In this document: positions 33,631 through 44,202 of the stretch, in pieces
Numbering within the stretch: the stretch's first letter is position 1
Layout: each line of letters begins with the position of its first letter
From: Astrothelium macrocarpum
Taxonomy: Eukaryota; Ascomycota; Dothideomycetes; Trypetheliales; Trypetheliaceae
Reading direction: 5' to 3'
Assembly: GCA_021030915.1 (NCBI GenBank)
Contig: JAGEMR010000013.1
Coordinates: 62,001 to 126,000, forward strand
DNA length: 64,000 bases
Notes under the pieces: model-generated
Database searches by the model: none
What the model saw: the letters and a program-made list of their open reading frames with translations, nothing else
What the model was told of the DNA's origin: nothing
Position numbers and translations under genes: made by a program

Positions 33631-33738
33631 GGCTGCATATAAGCGTCAAATTTAAATTGAGCCTGATTCATGTTGAGGAAGCTGACAAGAATAATCTGAG
33701 ATTATTTGGTCCTCTGTGAAGTAGTTATCTCTAAGTAT

Positions 33739-35165
33739 ATGGATCTTACAAGTTCTTCAAAAGAGGCCGATTATGTGGAATTGCCGTCACCAGTACCAAC
33801 GAATGTAAAAAAGTCTTCTAAAGCAGCACCCATTGGCAGAAGATGGCTTCGTGGAATCAGCAATCCTAGACTGGTTAGAGGTATATCAGCACATCCTTTT
33901 CTGTCTTTGTGATACTAAGAAACGTCAGGATGTCGGAATAAAGTCATTTTCATGCAGACATCTGCATTAAAAGCGGTTAAGAATGCCTCAGGCCACTTCG
34001 TTGACAGCGGCGTGGATTCAGACATTATCATAAGAAGATGTTAGCTTGTACTCCGATTCCCATAAATTGTTAGCAACAATGCTTGAAAAGTTCTCTGACC
34101 AGTAGCAGTGACAGAGACAGGAGAGAACTCCTCTCCTCGTGGATATCCTAACCTTGCTGCTTTCTTGGATAGCGATGAGAACTTCATGATATACCGTCGA
34201 TTTGGATATTTACAGTCGAGGCTCTTGTTGGAGAAACAGAATTCACTAAGAGTTCTTGAGGAAAAGCTTGATAGAATGGACCAAGGATCGGAGTCTAAGT
34301 GGCTATTATCGCACAATTTCCCGGAAGACCACGCAAAGTTGAGAAAAGATTTATTCGAGAAAATCGAACAGAAGTATTGCGAATATGGTGAGTGAACATT
34401 TTTCTTCGGGAACGGATCTGATTGAAACGCAGCAAATATCATGAGCGCGGCTCAAAAATTTACTTCCCTCAATCAACCAACGAATTCGGAATACCGTAGC
34501 CTGAGAAATTATTTTGACAGCAAGGCTCCTTTGGTCGACAAAGAGGCACGATGGGTTCGTCATAAAGAAGATCTTGTTACTCTTCGGCCTGGAAGAGATC
34601 ATGCCTGGCTAGACGCTGGAATTGAAAGGGTTTTGAGATGGACGCATTGTAGCCTGATCGAGGTGATTTATTTCCAAAGAAAATTCAAACATAAGCACTG
34701 ACTATTGGAACAGTGGCTTTTCTGCAATGAAGTAAGAGCCCGTGAATTTTATCAGACCCTTGAGCTTATTCGATTATTCCGTTTAGAATACGCGAAAAAA
34801 ATCATCTGGTGTCGAAATATATTACACCAGGCCACGTATCGAGCGCCTGGTTGTCAGCATAATAACACTCATGATTCTTGCTCTCCTTGTGATTCCAATA
34901 TGGGTTCTTTACCATTTGGTAGTAGACAATGGTGATGGAAGAGCATATGCAATTTGTATTGGCGTTTTACTCGTCTCTACGCTTGCATTTTCCGCTGTTC
35001 TGTCCCTTTTCACAAGGGCTAGAAGGCATGAAATCCTTGCAGCAGCCGCAGCGTAAGTTCTGTTTCAGTAGGATGACTCTTTGATGTTTGACTCACATGA
35101 GTAGTTACTGCGCCGTACTCGTAGTCTTTCTTGGCAATGCTGGTCCGCGATGTGGTGCGGCATAA
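33739..35165 (+). CDS. DUF6594 membrane protein
   Basis: Six exons are proposed: 33739-33880, 34106-34387, 34433-34662, 34714-34731, 34787-35052, 35105-35165 (332 residues). The start of exon 2 may shift by 3 nt either way because CAG, TAG and CAG follow each other. Family signs: GYPNLAAFLDSDENFMIYRR and RLLLEKQNSLRVLEEKLD near the start, YRSLRNYFDSKAPLVDKEA in the middle, then VEIYYTRPRIERL. Two membrane helices follow and the closing segment is LFTRARRHEILAA joined to the final exon AYCAVLVVFLG, a third helix. DUF6594 proteins are abundant in moulds, membrane-embedded, and of unknown function. The fourth exon is only 18 nt (WLFCNE) but is required for phase and family match. Confidence 0.88.
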
Positions 35166-36032
35166 ACATTTGATTTTGATCAGACCCCAATTGCTTGATT
35201 GGAGACGAATGAGCGGAACAAGTACGACGGGGATTGGATGCTGAGAGTCGAGGATTGAAGATGTGAGCGAATCCATACCACAAAATGAACAGGTCAAGCA
35301 GGACAGCATCAGGATTTATCCCAGTCAACCAGCCACTCATTACGAGTCAACTCTTTTGTCACTAAGGTACTTCAATCATATAAGCAGCGCTTATTCATAA
35401 TTGAATCGAATCTGTGCAATGTCAGTTCACGTTCCTATCCCGTATTTCTCATATTCCATCAGGTTATGAACCTGGTTGAAGCTCTGCTGTTGTGAACTGT
35501 TCTCTTACCTGTTTTAAATCCCGATACTTCTTCATCTATAATAGGGGTTGGACAGAGAAGTGATAAAACAGGATTGACATAACCATAATGCTCAGAGTAC
35601 ATATAAAGGAATTAATCTAAAGTTGATCATGTGACTTCGCGAGAAAGCGCGTCAGACACGATTCATAGCCCGGTAGAGTGTCGAATACTCGCCGGCTGGT
35701 ACAGGTTTTTCCAGTACCCGTACAGCACATTCTCCGAAATCCTGATCACAAAAGCGTGCTATCTAAATCTATTTTGAAGCCGCTTGTACATTCACAAAAC
35801 CACAAAGTGTCTCTATTTCCACTTCGGCAAGTTTCGTTGACGGACAGAAAAGCTGTGCAGACACAAGGTCTCTTCTGTCCGTCATCTGCCACTGAGTGCT
35901 GCAAACTTCATACAGCATAGACTGCTTTGGTTGCAATGTAAATGGCTCCAGTTAAGTAACCTAGGCATGCTAATAGCCAGGATCGCTCGTTGGTGATTGA
36001 AGTTTGCAATCGCTGCGTGGCATTTCGGTACT
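35166..36032. other. Convergent region right of the DUF6594 gene
   Basis: This is 867 bp between the DUF6594 stop and the MMTAG2-like stop. Only short frames occur. I see nothing recognisable. Confidence 0.4.
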
Positions 36033-37017
36033 TTAACTTCGTTCTCTTCTGGCGCTTGGATAATCTCGGTATGGTGATCTCGATCTACGGCGGTCTTTTG
36101 GTCGGTGCTCGCGGTCTTCTCGACGTTCATAATAGTCCTGCTCTTTCGGCTTTCGCGGACTTCTTGATCTGTATCTGCGTCGTTCTCTTGAAGGCGATCG
36201 ATATCTACCACCTCGTCCTCCTTCCAGTGAACTTGAGCGCTCTTGTGACCGTGATCTGAATCTTCGGCGTCGTCTTTCTTCTCGGGAATTTGATCGTGCT
36301 CGGTGACGCCGTTCTCGGTCGCCTGACCTCGATCGTCTTCTTCTATGTCTATCATCATCATGATGTCGGCCTCGTTTGTGCCGTTCTCGACTTCGACTTC
36401 TTCTCCGCTCTCGATTCTTGCCCTGGACAGATCGCTCATGTAATGACGGCCTTGCGTCGTCCTTTCCCTCTAGAATATCCCCTTCAGCATCGGCGCCCGT
36501 GTAACGTCCTCTGTATGATCCAAAGCCTACTCCTTTCTGCCCTTCCGACTCTTCTAGATTTGTACCTTGTGCCAGCGCCTTTTTTACGTCTGAATCGGAC
36601 GCTTTCCCACCCAGAGGGGTGATGTTTGGATTTTTAGAAGCAACTGGAAGACCCAATGCAAGGTTCATGGCATCCGCTTCAGCTTCTTTGATACGGCGCA
36701 GTTCTTCTTTTCTTATGTCCTCAGCCGAAGGAGCACCATCTTCTTGATCAGACTTCGCATACCAGGATAGATCCTTGCCAACTTGCCATCGCCCAACCGC
36801 TATCTACATTAGCAAAATATCGAAACTGAGAAAGTTAATCGGAACATACGCGCCATTAATGAATGTCCCAGGTAATTCTCGCGATGCTGGTCGTTTTTGA
36901 CATCCTCCCACTTGAAGTCTGCACGACCACCGCTGCTGTCGCATTAGCCATGAAAGCATTGAGCTGACGATAAACATACCGGCTTCCTTCTTTTCTCACT
37001 GACTGAAGCAGATCCAT
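36033..37017 (-). CDS. MMTAG2-like RS-rich nuclear protein
   Basis: Exons 37017-36980, 36932-36850 and 36799-36033 give 295 residues; introns are 47 and 50 bp. The N-terminal domain MDLLQSVRKEGSR..GGRADF, then DLSWYAKSDQE and DIRKEELRRIKEAEADAMN, matches the multiple myeloma tumor-associated protein 2 family. The second half is an RS domain of Arg/Ser/Asp/Glu repeats (SRSRER, RRRSRSGDRERR), as in splicing-related nuclear proteins. The acceptor of exon 2 has two adjacent CAGs, so isoforms with or without one Ser are possible. A role near RNA processing is inferred from composition. It is divergent from the glucosidase gene with 254 bp between start codons. Confidence 0.85.
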
Positions 37018-37271
37018 ATTGACAAGACTTGGAATGGATGTGTAGGGAAGAGCTACTATCACCTATGTAAGCTCAGTAGCTCACAATAGTGTCTTCAAAG
37101 GTTCAAGGTTGCGGGGGCGAAAAGCACAACAACGGAGGTCTAAAAGCAAGGCAGTAGTTTGAGAACGGCTTTATATCTCCAGTCCCCGTCTACGGTACAA
37201 CGTCCAATGCCAATTCAAGTCCCACGCAACGACACTTCAGAGCCGGCGTGGGACTCCAATTTAAGCTTACC

Positions 37272-39886
37272 ATGTTTTTGAAAAATATTGTCACAGCATT
37301 GTCATTGTGGCATCTGCTGCCTACCATCTATGGAGTTTCAAGCGCAGAGCAGAGCTCATTCTTGAGTGAAATTGGTCGCAATACCAATCAATCGTTACTA
37401 TGGGGTCCATATCGACCCAATCTTTATTTTGGCGTCAAACCTAGGTTACCAAACAGCCTGCTGACTGGATTGATGTGGGTTGCGCTCGAAGACTTTAGAC
37501 AAGTGCAGGCTAGTACGTAAAACAAGTCTCGATATCATTATAAATACATGTCTACAACACATTGCTGAGCGGCTTTTTGCACTTTAGACTTCCGTCACAC
37601 ATGTGAACAACATGCAGGTATGGTCGGCTATGGCTGGGATGAATATGATACTCGCATTGGAGGCCGACAAACTATCCACGATGCTGGGAACATGCTTGAT
37701 GTGACCACCGAGTTTGTAAAAGTACCTGGTGGACAACATGGCGGCAATTGGGGAGTCCGAGTCAAAGGTGTTCCAAGGGCAGATGCGCCGCCAGATTTCA
37801 AGTCAACCGTCATTTTCTACACTGGTATGGAAGGACTTGGAGCACTCGAGCTTGCCGATGACGAGGAAGAGATTGGTTATGAAGGAGATGTTACAATCAA
37901 TGGACAGACTCCAGATCTTGGGCATTTTAAAATCGACATCACAAAAGGCCCTGACACCAATAAACATCCTCAGCATCCTCATCCAAGCTATGAAGACAAG
38001 CCGCTCGATCGAACATTTGCCGACAGCAATGGCGTGCCCCCTGAAGCTCTTTGGCAAACTAAACCAATCGCTCTTTCTAGCATGAAAAGAACCGTGGACG
38101 GATATGTCGAGCAATTTACTCAAGATGACATGCCACCACCATGCCAAATCTACACCGTGCAACAATCCCCAGGACCTGGTAATATACACCTCCTTCAGAA
38201 GGTTTTTGAAGGGCCGTTCGAATTCGACGTCCTCTATTCTTCATCATCCAGTCCAGAAGCGATGTCATCGCAAAAACTTACCGAGAGAATTGAGTTCGTA
38301 ACAAAAGCTTTTGGGGAGAAATTTACAGAGATTCTCAAGCCCAAAGCCCCTTTCAACAAATCGCAGTTTGAAAGATTCTCCAAATCGCTTTTCTCAAATC
38401 TTGTCGGTGGAATTGGGTACTTCTACGGAGACGCAGTCGTAGATCGCTCTTACGCACCGGAGTACGATGAGGAAAATGAAGGGTTCTGGGAGGAGACCGC
38501 TGAAGCCCGCTCACGGAACGAACAGAAGCTGGAAGGTCCGTACGGGTTGTTTACGAGCATTCCTTCGCGGCCATTCTTCCCAAGAGGTTTCTTGTGGGAC
38601 GAGGGTTTCCATCTGCTTCCAATCATCGATTGGGATCTCGATTTAACGTAAGTTCGATATCATCTTAGTACGTTTCCGTATTTAATTCTCTCTACAGGCT
38701 TGAAATCATCAAAAGTTGGTTTAATCTTATGGATGAAGATGGTTGGATTGGTCGAGAACAAATCCTGGGTGCTGAGGCGCGTAGCAAAGTGCCGCAGGAA
38801 TTCCAGGTCCAATATCCTCATTACGCAAATCCTCCGACACTGTTTTTCGTATTGGATGCCTTTCTCGATAGAGTCGAGTCCAAAGAGAAGCGTGGCACCT
38901 CCGATCAGCAAGTACTCAAAGAAGCGAACGGAGCCCATATGCAGAGCTCCCATGCCGCAAAAGAGTATCTGAGGTCATTGTATCCTCTTCTCAAACGGCA
39001 TTATTATTGGTACCGCAGAACGCAATGGGGTGATATCAAATCATACGATCGAACCGCTTTTTCTAAAAAAGAGGCATACCGATGGCGTGGTCGCACTCCA
39101 CAGCACATCCTTACGTCAGGCTTGGACGACTATCCTCGACCACAACCCCCTCACCCTGGCGAACTACATACTGACCTCATCTCATGGATGGGTATGATGA
39201 CTCGGGTAATGAAACGAATCGCTTCCACAATTAGCGAAGCGGAAGATGCCAAGGAATACGCCACAATTGAGGACGCCATCATTCACAATATTGATGACCT
39301 CCACTGGGATGATAAAGCTCAGACCTTCTGCGATGCCACGATTGACGACTACGAAGAGAGCGTGCATGTCTGCCACAAGGGCTACATTTCCATATTTCCC
39401 TTCATGACGGGGATGTTGCCACCGAATAGTCCCAGGTTGGGTGCAGTATTGGACCTGATTGGTGACCCTGAAGAACTTTGGAGTAACCATGGCATCCGAA
39501 GTTTGAGCAAGAAAGATGAGTTTTACGGGACAGATGAGAATTACTGGAGGAGTCCTGTCTGGATGAACATGAATTTCTTGATTGTAAAGGAGCTACTGGT
39601 AATGTCATATCTCTTTTTCTTTATATCATGTTGCTAACAAGGTTACTAGAACGTTGCTCGGCAATCCGGCCCGCATCAGAAGCAAGCCAAAGATCTATAC
39701 GGCCGTCTTCGATCCAATCTTGTCAACACAGTGTACGATTCCTGGGAGCAGACAGGTTTTGCCTGGGAGCAGTATAACCCGGAGACAGGGGAAGGTCAGC
39801 GTACACAGCATTTCACGGGCTGGACGAGTTTAGTTGTGAAGATCATGAACATGCCCAGCCTGGAAAGGATTCATGACGAGCTGTAG
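37272..39886 (+). CDS. CWH41: ER processing alpha-glucosidase I (GH63)
   Basis: Exons 37272-37512, 37588-38647, 38698-39598 and 39650-39886 give 812 residues. The N-terminus MFLKNIVTALSLWHLLPTIYG is a signal sequence or anchor. The first domain begins SLLWGPYRPNLYFGVKPR, then NFRHTCEQHAGMVGYGWDEYD is rebuilt across intron 1. The catalytic (alpha/alpha)6 domain has FLWDEGFHLLPIIDWD, DEDGWIGREQILGAEAR, HYYWYRRTQWGD and HLDDYPR-like GLDDYPRPQPP. The last exon has YDSWEQTGFAWEQYNP and HFTGWTSLVVKIM. This is glucosidase I, which removes the terminal glucose from N-linked Glc3Man9GlcNAc2 in the ER, the first step of glycan trimming and of the calnexin cycle. Length and order match the family. Confidence 0.95.
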
Positions 39887-40216
39887 CAATAGTGTATAAA
39901 AGTTGGATGTTGGTATCATTGTAAAGAGACATAGAATGCAGGTCATCAATACACATCATGAACAATGCCTGTGAAGTCGCTATACGATCTGCCATGACCC
40001 GCAACTCCAATGCAGTCGCCTATTATCTACTTCTTCCATGGTTTCTCCATCCATCTATTTCCGGGCTCCCATTTTAACTCGCAATCGTACACCACAAAAC
40101 TCGTACCAGCACCGATTTGTTCTCCCAATGCAACCCGCAATTAGAAACTACAAGACTCATAAGAGCACTGCCGTCCTCTTGCCGTTCAATCCGTTATCCG
40201 CTTGATCGGCCCCCAT
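39887..40216. other. Convergent region glucosidase I / SNRNP27
   Basis: This is 330 bp between stop codons. I see nothing in it. Confidence 0.4.
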
Positions 40217-41035
40217 TCATTCCGCCGAAGGGCTCAAAGGCCTATTGAATCCACCCACCCGATTCATATACTGCCTGTACTTCGCCTTCTTCTCTTTCCT
40301 CACCCCGTACAATTTATCATTTCCCGGCACCTTTGTATTCTTCGTCGACCTAAACGCCGCAAACCCCATCATCGCTTTCATCTGCGCCTCCTCGTCATCT
40401 TCCTGCCCATCCACATTCTCCTTTCCATCCACATCCATCTTCTCTCCATTCTCTTTCGGCTTCGGTACCCTCGTAGGACCCTTCGACGGCTCCTGCTCAC
40501 TATTGGCTGCTCTGCCTCGCTCGACACCGTTGACAGGCTTGTGATATCGTTCGTGGGAGCGAGAGCGTGTACGGTATGCGCGGGGACCTCGCGGTGGAGA
40601 GTCGCGGTCGCGATGAGGGGAACGGCTCCGTCGGCGATCATGATCTGCTACTGCTGCTGCGATTTCATCAGTATGAGTCGATATTTGCCATTGAAGAGAC
40701 TGTATCAGACCACGGCGCGCCTTGTGTCTATCTCGACTGCCACTGCGCTCTCGAGGCTTGCGATCGCGCTCGCGATCGCGCTCGCGGCCGTCACGATGGT
40801 CTTTGGATGATGGCATGTCATGGGAGTGCTTGGAATCGTCTTTGTCGCGCTCACGGTGTCGGCTTTTGTGCTCGCGTGAGCGAGAGCGGTGGCGGCGGTC
40901 TCTGCTGTCGGGTTTCGAGGAGTTGTGACGGGGGGAGTGCCCGTGTGTTTCGCTGTGTTTGGGAGAAGATTCGCTCTTCTCCCACATTGCCATGCTGTCC
41001 GTACGACGGGCTCGTTTGGCTGGGGGGCCCTCCAT
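40217..41035 (-). CDS. U4/U6.U5 tri-snRNP 27 kDa protein (SNRNP27)
   Basis: This is a frame of 272 residues with the ATG at 41035-41033. The first 200 residues are an RS/RD/RE-rich low-complexity domain. The C-terminus has the diagnostic SNRNP27 block: MMGFAAFRSTKNTKV, then NDKLYGVRKEKKAKYRQYMN and RVGGFNRPLS. The protein is a component of the tri-snRNP and influences 5' splice-site choice. A non-RS insert of 22 codons (GLIQSLQWQI to AAVA) interrupts the RS domain at 40645-40710; it is a multiple of three and may be an in-frame intron or a real insert. Removing it joins KARR directly to DHDRRRSRS. Confidence 0.88.
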   Translation of the reverse strand: MEGPPAKRARRTDSMAMWEKSESSPKHSETHGHSPRHNSSKPDSRDRRHRSRSREHKSRHRERDKDDSKHSHDMPSSKDHRDGRERDRERDRKPRERSGSRDRHKARRGLIQSLQWQISTHTDEIAAAVADHDRRRSRSPHRDRDSPPRGPRAYRTRSRSHERYHKPVNGVERGRAANSEQEPSKGPTRVPKPKENGEKMDVDGKENVDGQEDDEEAQMKAMMGFAAFRSTKNTKVPGNDKLYGVRKEKKAKYRQYMNRVGGFNRPLSPSAE

Positions 41036-41232
41036 GGTTGGTATGAGTGAAATGTTTTGGAGTCAAGAAAGTTTGGAAAGGCAGAAGTGATGAAGTCGGC
41101 GCTCGGACACTGAGGGACGTTCGAATCCTCGAACAGTGAAGTAAGTCAAGTGAATTAAAATCATGCACAAACAAATAGATTTCATGCATATCGGTGGTAC
41201 GCAGATTTTGATTATCTATGTAATGTGAGAAT

Positions 41233-42287
41233 CTAGATTTCGTCCTCTTCTTCATCAAAGTCGTCTTCGACGCCCATATCATACAGAATTCGTCCGCCTT
41301 CTCCAACCCCCTCAGCTTTCTGTGCGTCAAAATATGGCAGCACAACATTCTCCCTATCCTTCCGCTGCCGTTCACTCAAACTAAGTTTGAAAGTCGACTC
41401 TAGCTCTTCGTCATGCTCTTGCTTCCCAAGGTCCTGATTTGATGTTACTTGAAGTAGCGGATGATCCTCCAGTAGCGTCACTGAGCCTGAAGCCAATCGA
41501 TCATAACGTGACCTTACAGCTCTGCGAGAGACATCGTGCAGCACGAACCATTCGCGTATACCGCGTCCTGACTTCCTTCGATGCTCCAGGCTGAAGACGA
41601 GACCGCGTGGGTCGTTCCCGCCCATGCCCATCAGAATGCCTTCAACATCTTCCGAAATGCCAAAGGAAGGCTCTGGGAGACTACGTTCGCGATGCTGTCT
41701 TCGTTTAATCGTATGATCTAAGGACCGCGTGGTAAGAATCGTAGTTGCTAAGTGCTTCAGAAGTGTCAACGGAGGTGGCGCATAGGCAGATGCTGTAGCT
41801 GATATCACGGGTATTTCCGTATGATATACCCCAAGGATCGATGTCTTGGGCGATGCGAAAGAAAATAGAAACGACGGTAGATCTGGTACTGTTGATGATA
41901 GTCGATTGAGGTTATCGAATACTAGGAGATTTCCTATATAATTCTCTTAATGTCGGGTAATTCTATAGCAAATCGAACGAAATAGCACGTACTTGATTCT
42001 GCTGGTATTATTTGGGCTTGCAAGGACTTTTGTAGTCCTGTATTTTCATAGTGTACAGCATTGACAAAAGTATCGACACCTGGCGGAGCTTGGACGCTGT
42101 CGTATGATATATAGAGAACATTGATCTTCGATGATTTTGCTCGCGTTATGTACTCTTGAAGGAGAGGACCAGCAGATTGTTCGAGAGAGTCTATGAGAAG
42201 TGTGAATGGTGATACATTTTCGCGCTGGTTTAATAATTTGGCTACTAAGAGTAGATTGTGCGTTCTTCTATGGTCTAGGCTCGACAT
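41233..42287 (-). CDS. ELP5: Elongator complex subunit 5
   Basis: Exons 42287-41993 and 41933-41233 give 331 residues; the intron is 59 bp and phase 1 closes with acceptor TATATAG. The RecA-like fold lacks catalytic motifs, as expected for Elp4-6. The N-terminal segment includes SPFTLLIDSLEQSAGPLL, and the junction gives NLLVFDNLNRLSS. Then come LLGVYHTEIP-type strand ILGVYHTEIPV, PPPLTLLKHLATTILTTRSLDH, and HRRKSGRGIREWFVLHD. The C-terminus is acidic (DDFDEEEDE). Elp5 with Elp4 and Elp6 forms the hexameric ring of Elongator, which modifies wobble uridines of tRNA. Confidence 0.88.
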
Positions 42288-42648
42288 TTACCGTGGAATC
42301 GGTTGATTGATTGAGGGAAATGAAATGGTGATACAAAATCCAGTCTTTTCTTTTGGGGGTCCTTTGATGACCTTTTAGAGGGATTTCAGTGTACCAAGCT
42401 TCGAGGTTCACAGGATTCACGTCCGAATTCTGGGCTATTTAGATTTTGCCCAAGTCCTATCTGGGGGGCTACCCATTAAATATTAGGGTACTAAAAGGCG
42501 ATGATAATGACGAGGAGACGGCTTGAAAGGAGCATTCTTAGTATGCGTTGTAGTTTATCAAATTTCGCAAAACATCTGCTGGGGGTATCCTGATGAGAAT
42601 AAGCTGAAAACAAAGTACACGTCCCCCTCTGTCTTCTCTAAACTGGAT
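42288..42648. other. Intergenic region ELP5 upstream
   Basis: This is 361 bp between the ELP5 start and the end of the ASXH gene. I see nothing in it apart from the pyrimidine-rich edge of the ASXH coding tail. Confidence 0.4.
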
Positions 42649-43623
42649 CTACTCCTTCCTTTCCTTCCCTCCCTCCCCCTCCTTCTTCTCTCCCTCCTCC
42701 TCTGTGTTTCCCTCCTCTCCTTCCTTTGTCTCCTCTTTCTCCCCATTCTTTCCCTTCTCCCCCTTCTTCTCCTCCTTCTCCTCCAAGCGCCTCCCAGCAG
42801 GATTGCCCCCACCATTGACCTTGGCAGGCACAAATTCAGCCTTCTGCCCCCAATACTCCTCCCACTCCCTCTCCTTCCACTCATCAAAGTCACCCCTCGC
42901 ACGTCTCTCCATCGCCTCCGCAGCTTCCTCCTGCCAATCCGGATCGAGCTCGCCGTTGCGGAGCTGATCAAGGAAACGCCCCACATCATCACTAAAGACC
43001 TCGTTGTATCGTAGGTACTCATGCAGCATGTCCGGCTCTGTATTATCGTCCAGTAGTCGCGGTAGTGAGCTCTCTGGTAGCAGTGAGATCAGCTCGCGCT
43101 TTTCGTCCGCGGATAGGCAGCGCCATGCGCGCTCGTCGAGGAGCACGCGCTTTAGCACGCTGGCATCGAGATTTCCGAGCCGCGACTTGCTGCTGTGGAG
43201 GAGATGGGAGGGTTCCCACTTGTTGGATCTCCGCTTCTTTGGGGTGGAAGGCTGAGGTGGTGGTGTTGGTGGTTTGGCAGGCTTGGCAGGCTTGGCCCGC
43301 GATGGACGAGTTTTTGCTTGGGGTTTCTCCCGAGCTCGTGATGCTCGCTCTTTAGCTAGTAAAGCCTTGGCGCCGGCCTTGTCGGGTATACTAGAGTTCA
43401 GCCCAGCTTCTTCGGCAGACCTCTTCTTTTTCATCTCTGGATTTGCTTGGGAGACCTCTGATGTTGAAGAGGCGGTTTTGGTGGGCTTGGTGAATTTGCT
43501 GGCACGAGGAGACTTCTTTTCAGCCGAACTTGGCTTTTGCTTCTTCTTTGGAGTGCCCTTTGTCTCGTTAAGGCAGTTGATAGTGTCCGAATCGAGTTCA
43601 GACAATGAGGATGATGAAGGCAT
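42649..43623 (-). CDS. ASXH/DEUBAD domain protein
   Basis: This is a single frame of 324 residues from the ATG at 43623-43621. The N-terminal 130 residues are basic and disordered (Lys/Ser/Pro, with a run of KPAK repeats). Residues about 134-255 form a helical domain: WEPSHLLHSSKSRLGNLD, LKRVLLDERAWRCLSADEKR, LISLLPESS, then DPDWQEEAAEAMERRARGDFD. This matches the Asx homology (ASXH/DEUBAD) domain which in animals activates BAP1-type deubiquitinases. The tail is Glu/Lys/Gly low complexity, with CT-rich complement. A nuclear ubiquitin-related role is inferred; the partner is unknown. The tail length may vary because the repeats are simple. Confidence 0.85.
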   Translation of the reverse strand: MPSSSSLSELDSDTINCLNETKGTPKKKQKPSSAEKKSPRASKFTKPTKTASSTSEVSQANPEMKKKRSAEEAGLNSSIPDKAGAKALLAKERASRAREKPQAKTRPSRAKPAKPAKPPTPPPQPSTPKKRRSNKWEPSHLLHSSKSRLGNLDASVLKRVLLDERAWRCLSADEKRELISLLPESSLPRLLDDNTEPDMLHEYLRYNEVFSDDVGRFLDQLRNGELDPDWQEEAAEAMERRARGDFDEWKEREWEEYWGQKAEFVPAKVNGGGNPAGRRLEEKEEKKGEKGKNGEKEETKEGEEGNTEEEGEKKEGEGGKERKE

Positions 43624-44202
43624 GATGATGGATTGGTGAGTAGCAAGTTCAGGAAATGGAAGAGGGAATGTTCCGAGACTCAAAGTTCATGAGGAGTGCT
43701 GGGCCTATGTAAATCATTTGTAAGTCGTGGTTGACAATGGCGAGTAAGTTGCTACTGTCAAAGCTGATTGCTGTAGACATGTAGATATGCCTATTCTCAG
43801 GCTCGGTGCACCGCCCGAAGGCTGAAACAAGGCCGATATCATTGTATTGTTCTTATTTGCACAAATTTGTTTCAGATTGCTGACCGATTGACAAATTCGG
43901 CCTGTCGTGTTCTGGAATCAGTTGTCCGGAGAAGATGATAGAGGGTGACTTTAACAGCCTATAACAAGGCTTGGGCCACCAATGGGCCCCGTTCACCCGC
44001 ATCGTGCTTCCAAACAGTGTTACCTGCCTGCACAAATGTTGCCTCTTGAATTTTTATTCCTTGATACACCTCACTTTTGGCACTTCTTCCGATCATAGTG
44101 TACCATGACTGCCCGATGATAATGGCCAACTGAGGTGGGAGTTATAATATCGCGTTTGTAAAGCAGTTTTCGCCTAAACATAATCACCTGCTCAAAGGCA
44201 TC
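43624..44202. other. Divergent region ASXH gene / SEC22
   Basis: This is 579 bp between start codons. Short frames only. No distinct element seen. Confidence 0.4.

Noticed and set aside
35882..36439. 185-codon minus-strand frame overlapping the RS domain
   Set aside because: It is a second frame of the MMTAG2-like RS repeats; the true frame is fixed by the conserved N-terminal domain and exon phases.
36933..36979. Alternative CAG acceptor as a separate gene start
   Set aside because: It is only a tandem CAG-CAG acceptor of the MMTAG2-like gene, differing by one codon.
40740..40800. GCGATCGC-type tandem repeat
   Set aside because: It simply encodes Arg/Asp/Glu repeats of the SNRNP27 RS domain.
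40202..40810. 202-codon plus-strand frame
   Set aside because: It is antisense to SNRNP27, whose RS repeats give long mirror frames.
41106..41125. GTTCGAATCC-like tRNA T-loop match
   Set aside because: No acceptor stem, D-arm or anticodon arm can be drawn around it.
42523..43022. Leu-rich plus frame and Arg-rich minus frame at the ASXH gene end
   Set aside because: Both are alternative readings of the Glu/Lys low-complexity tail.
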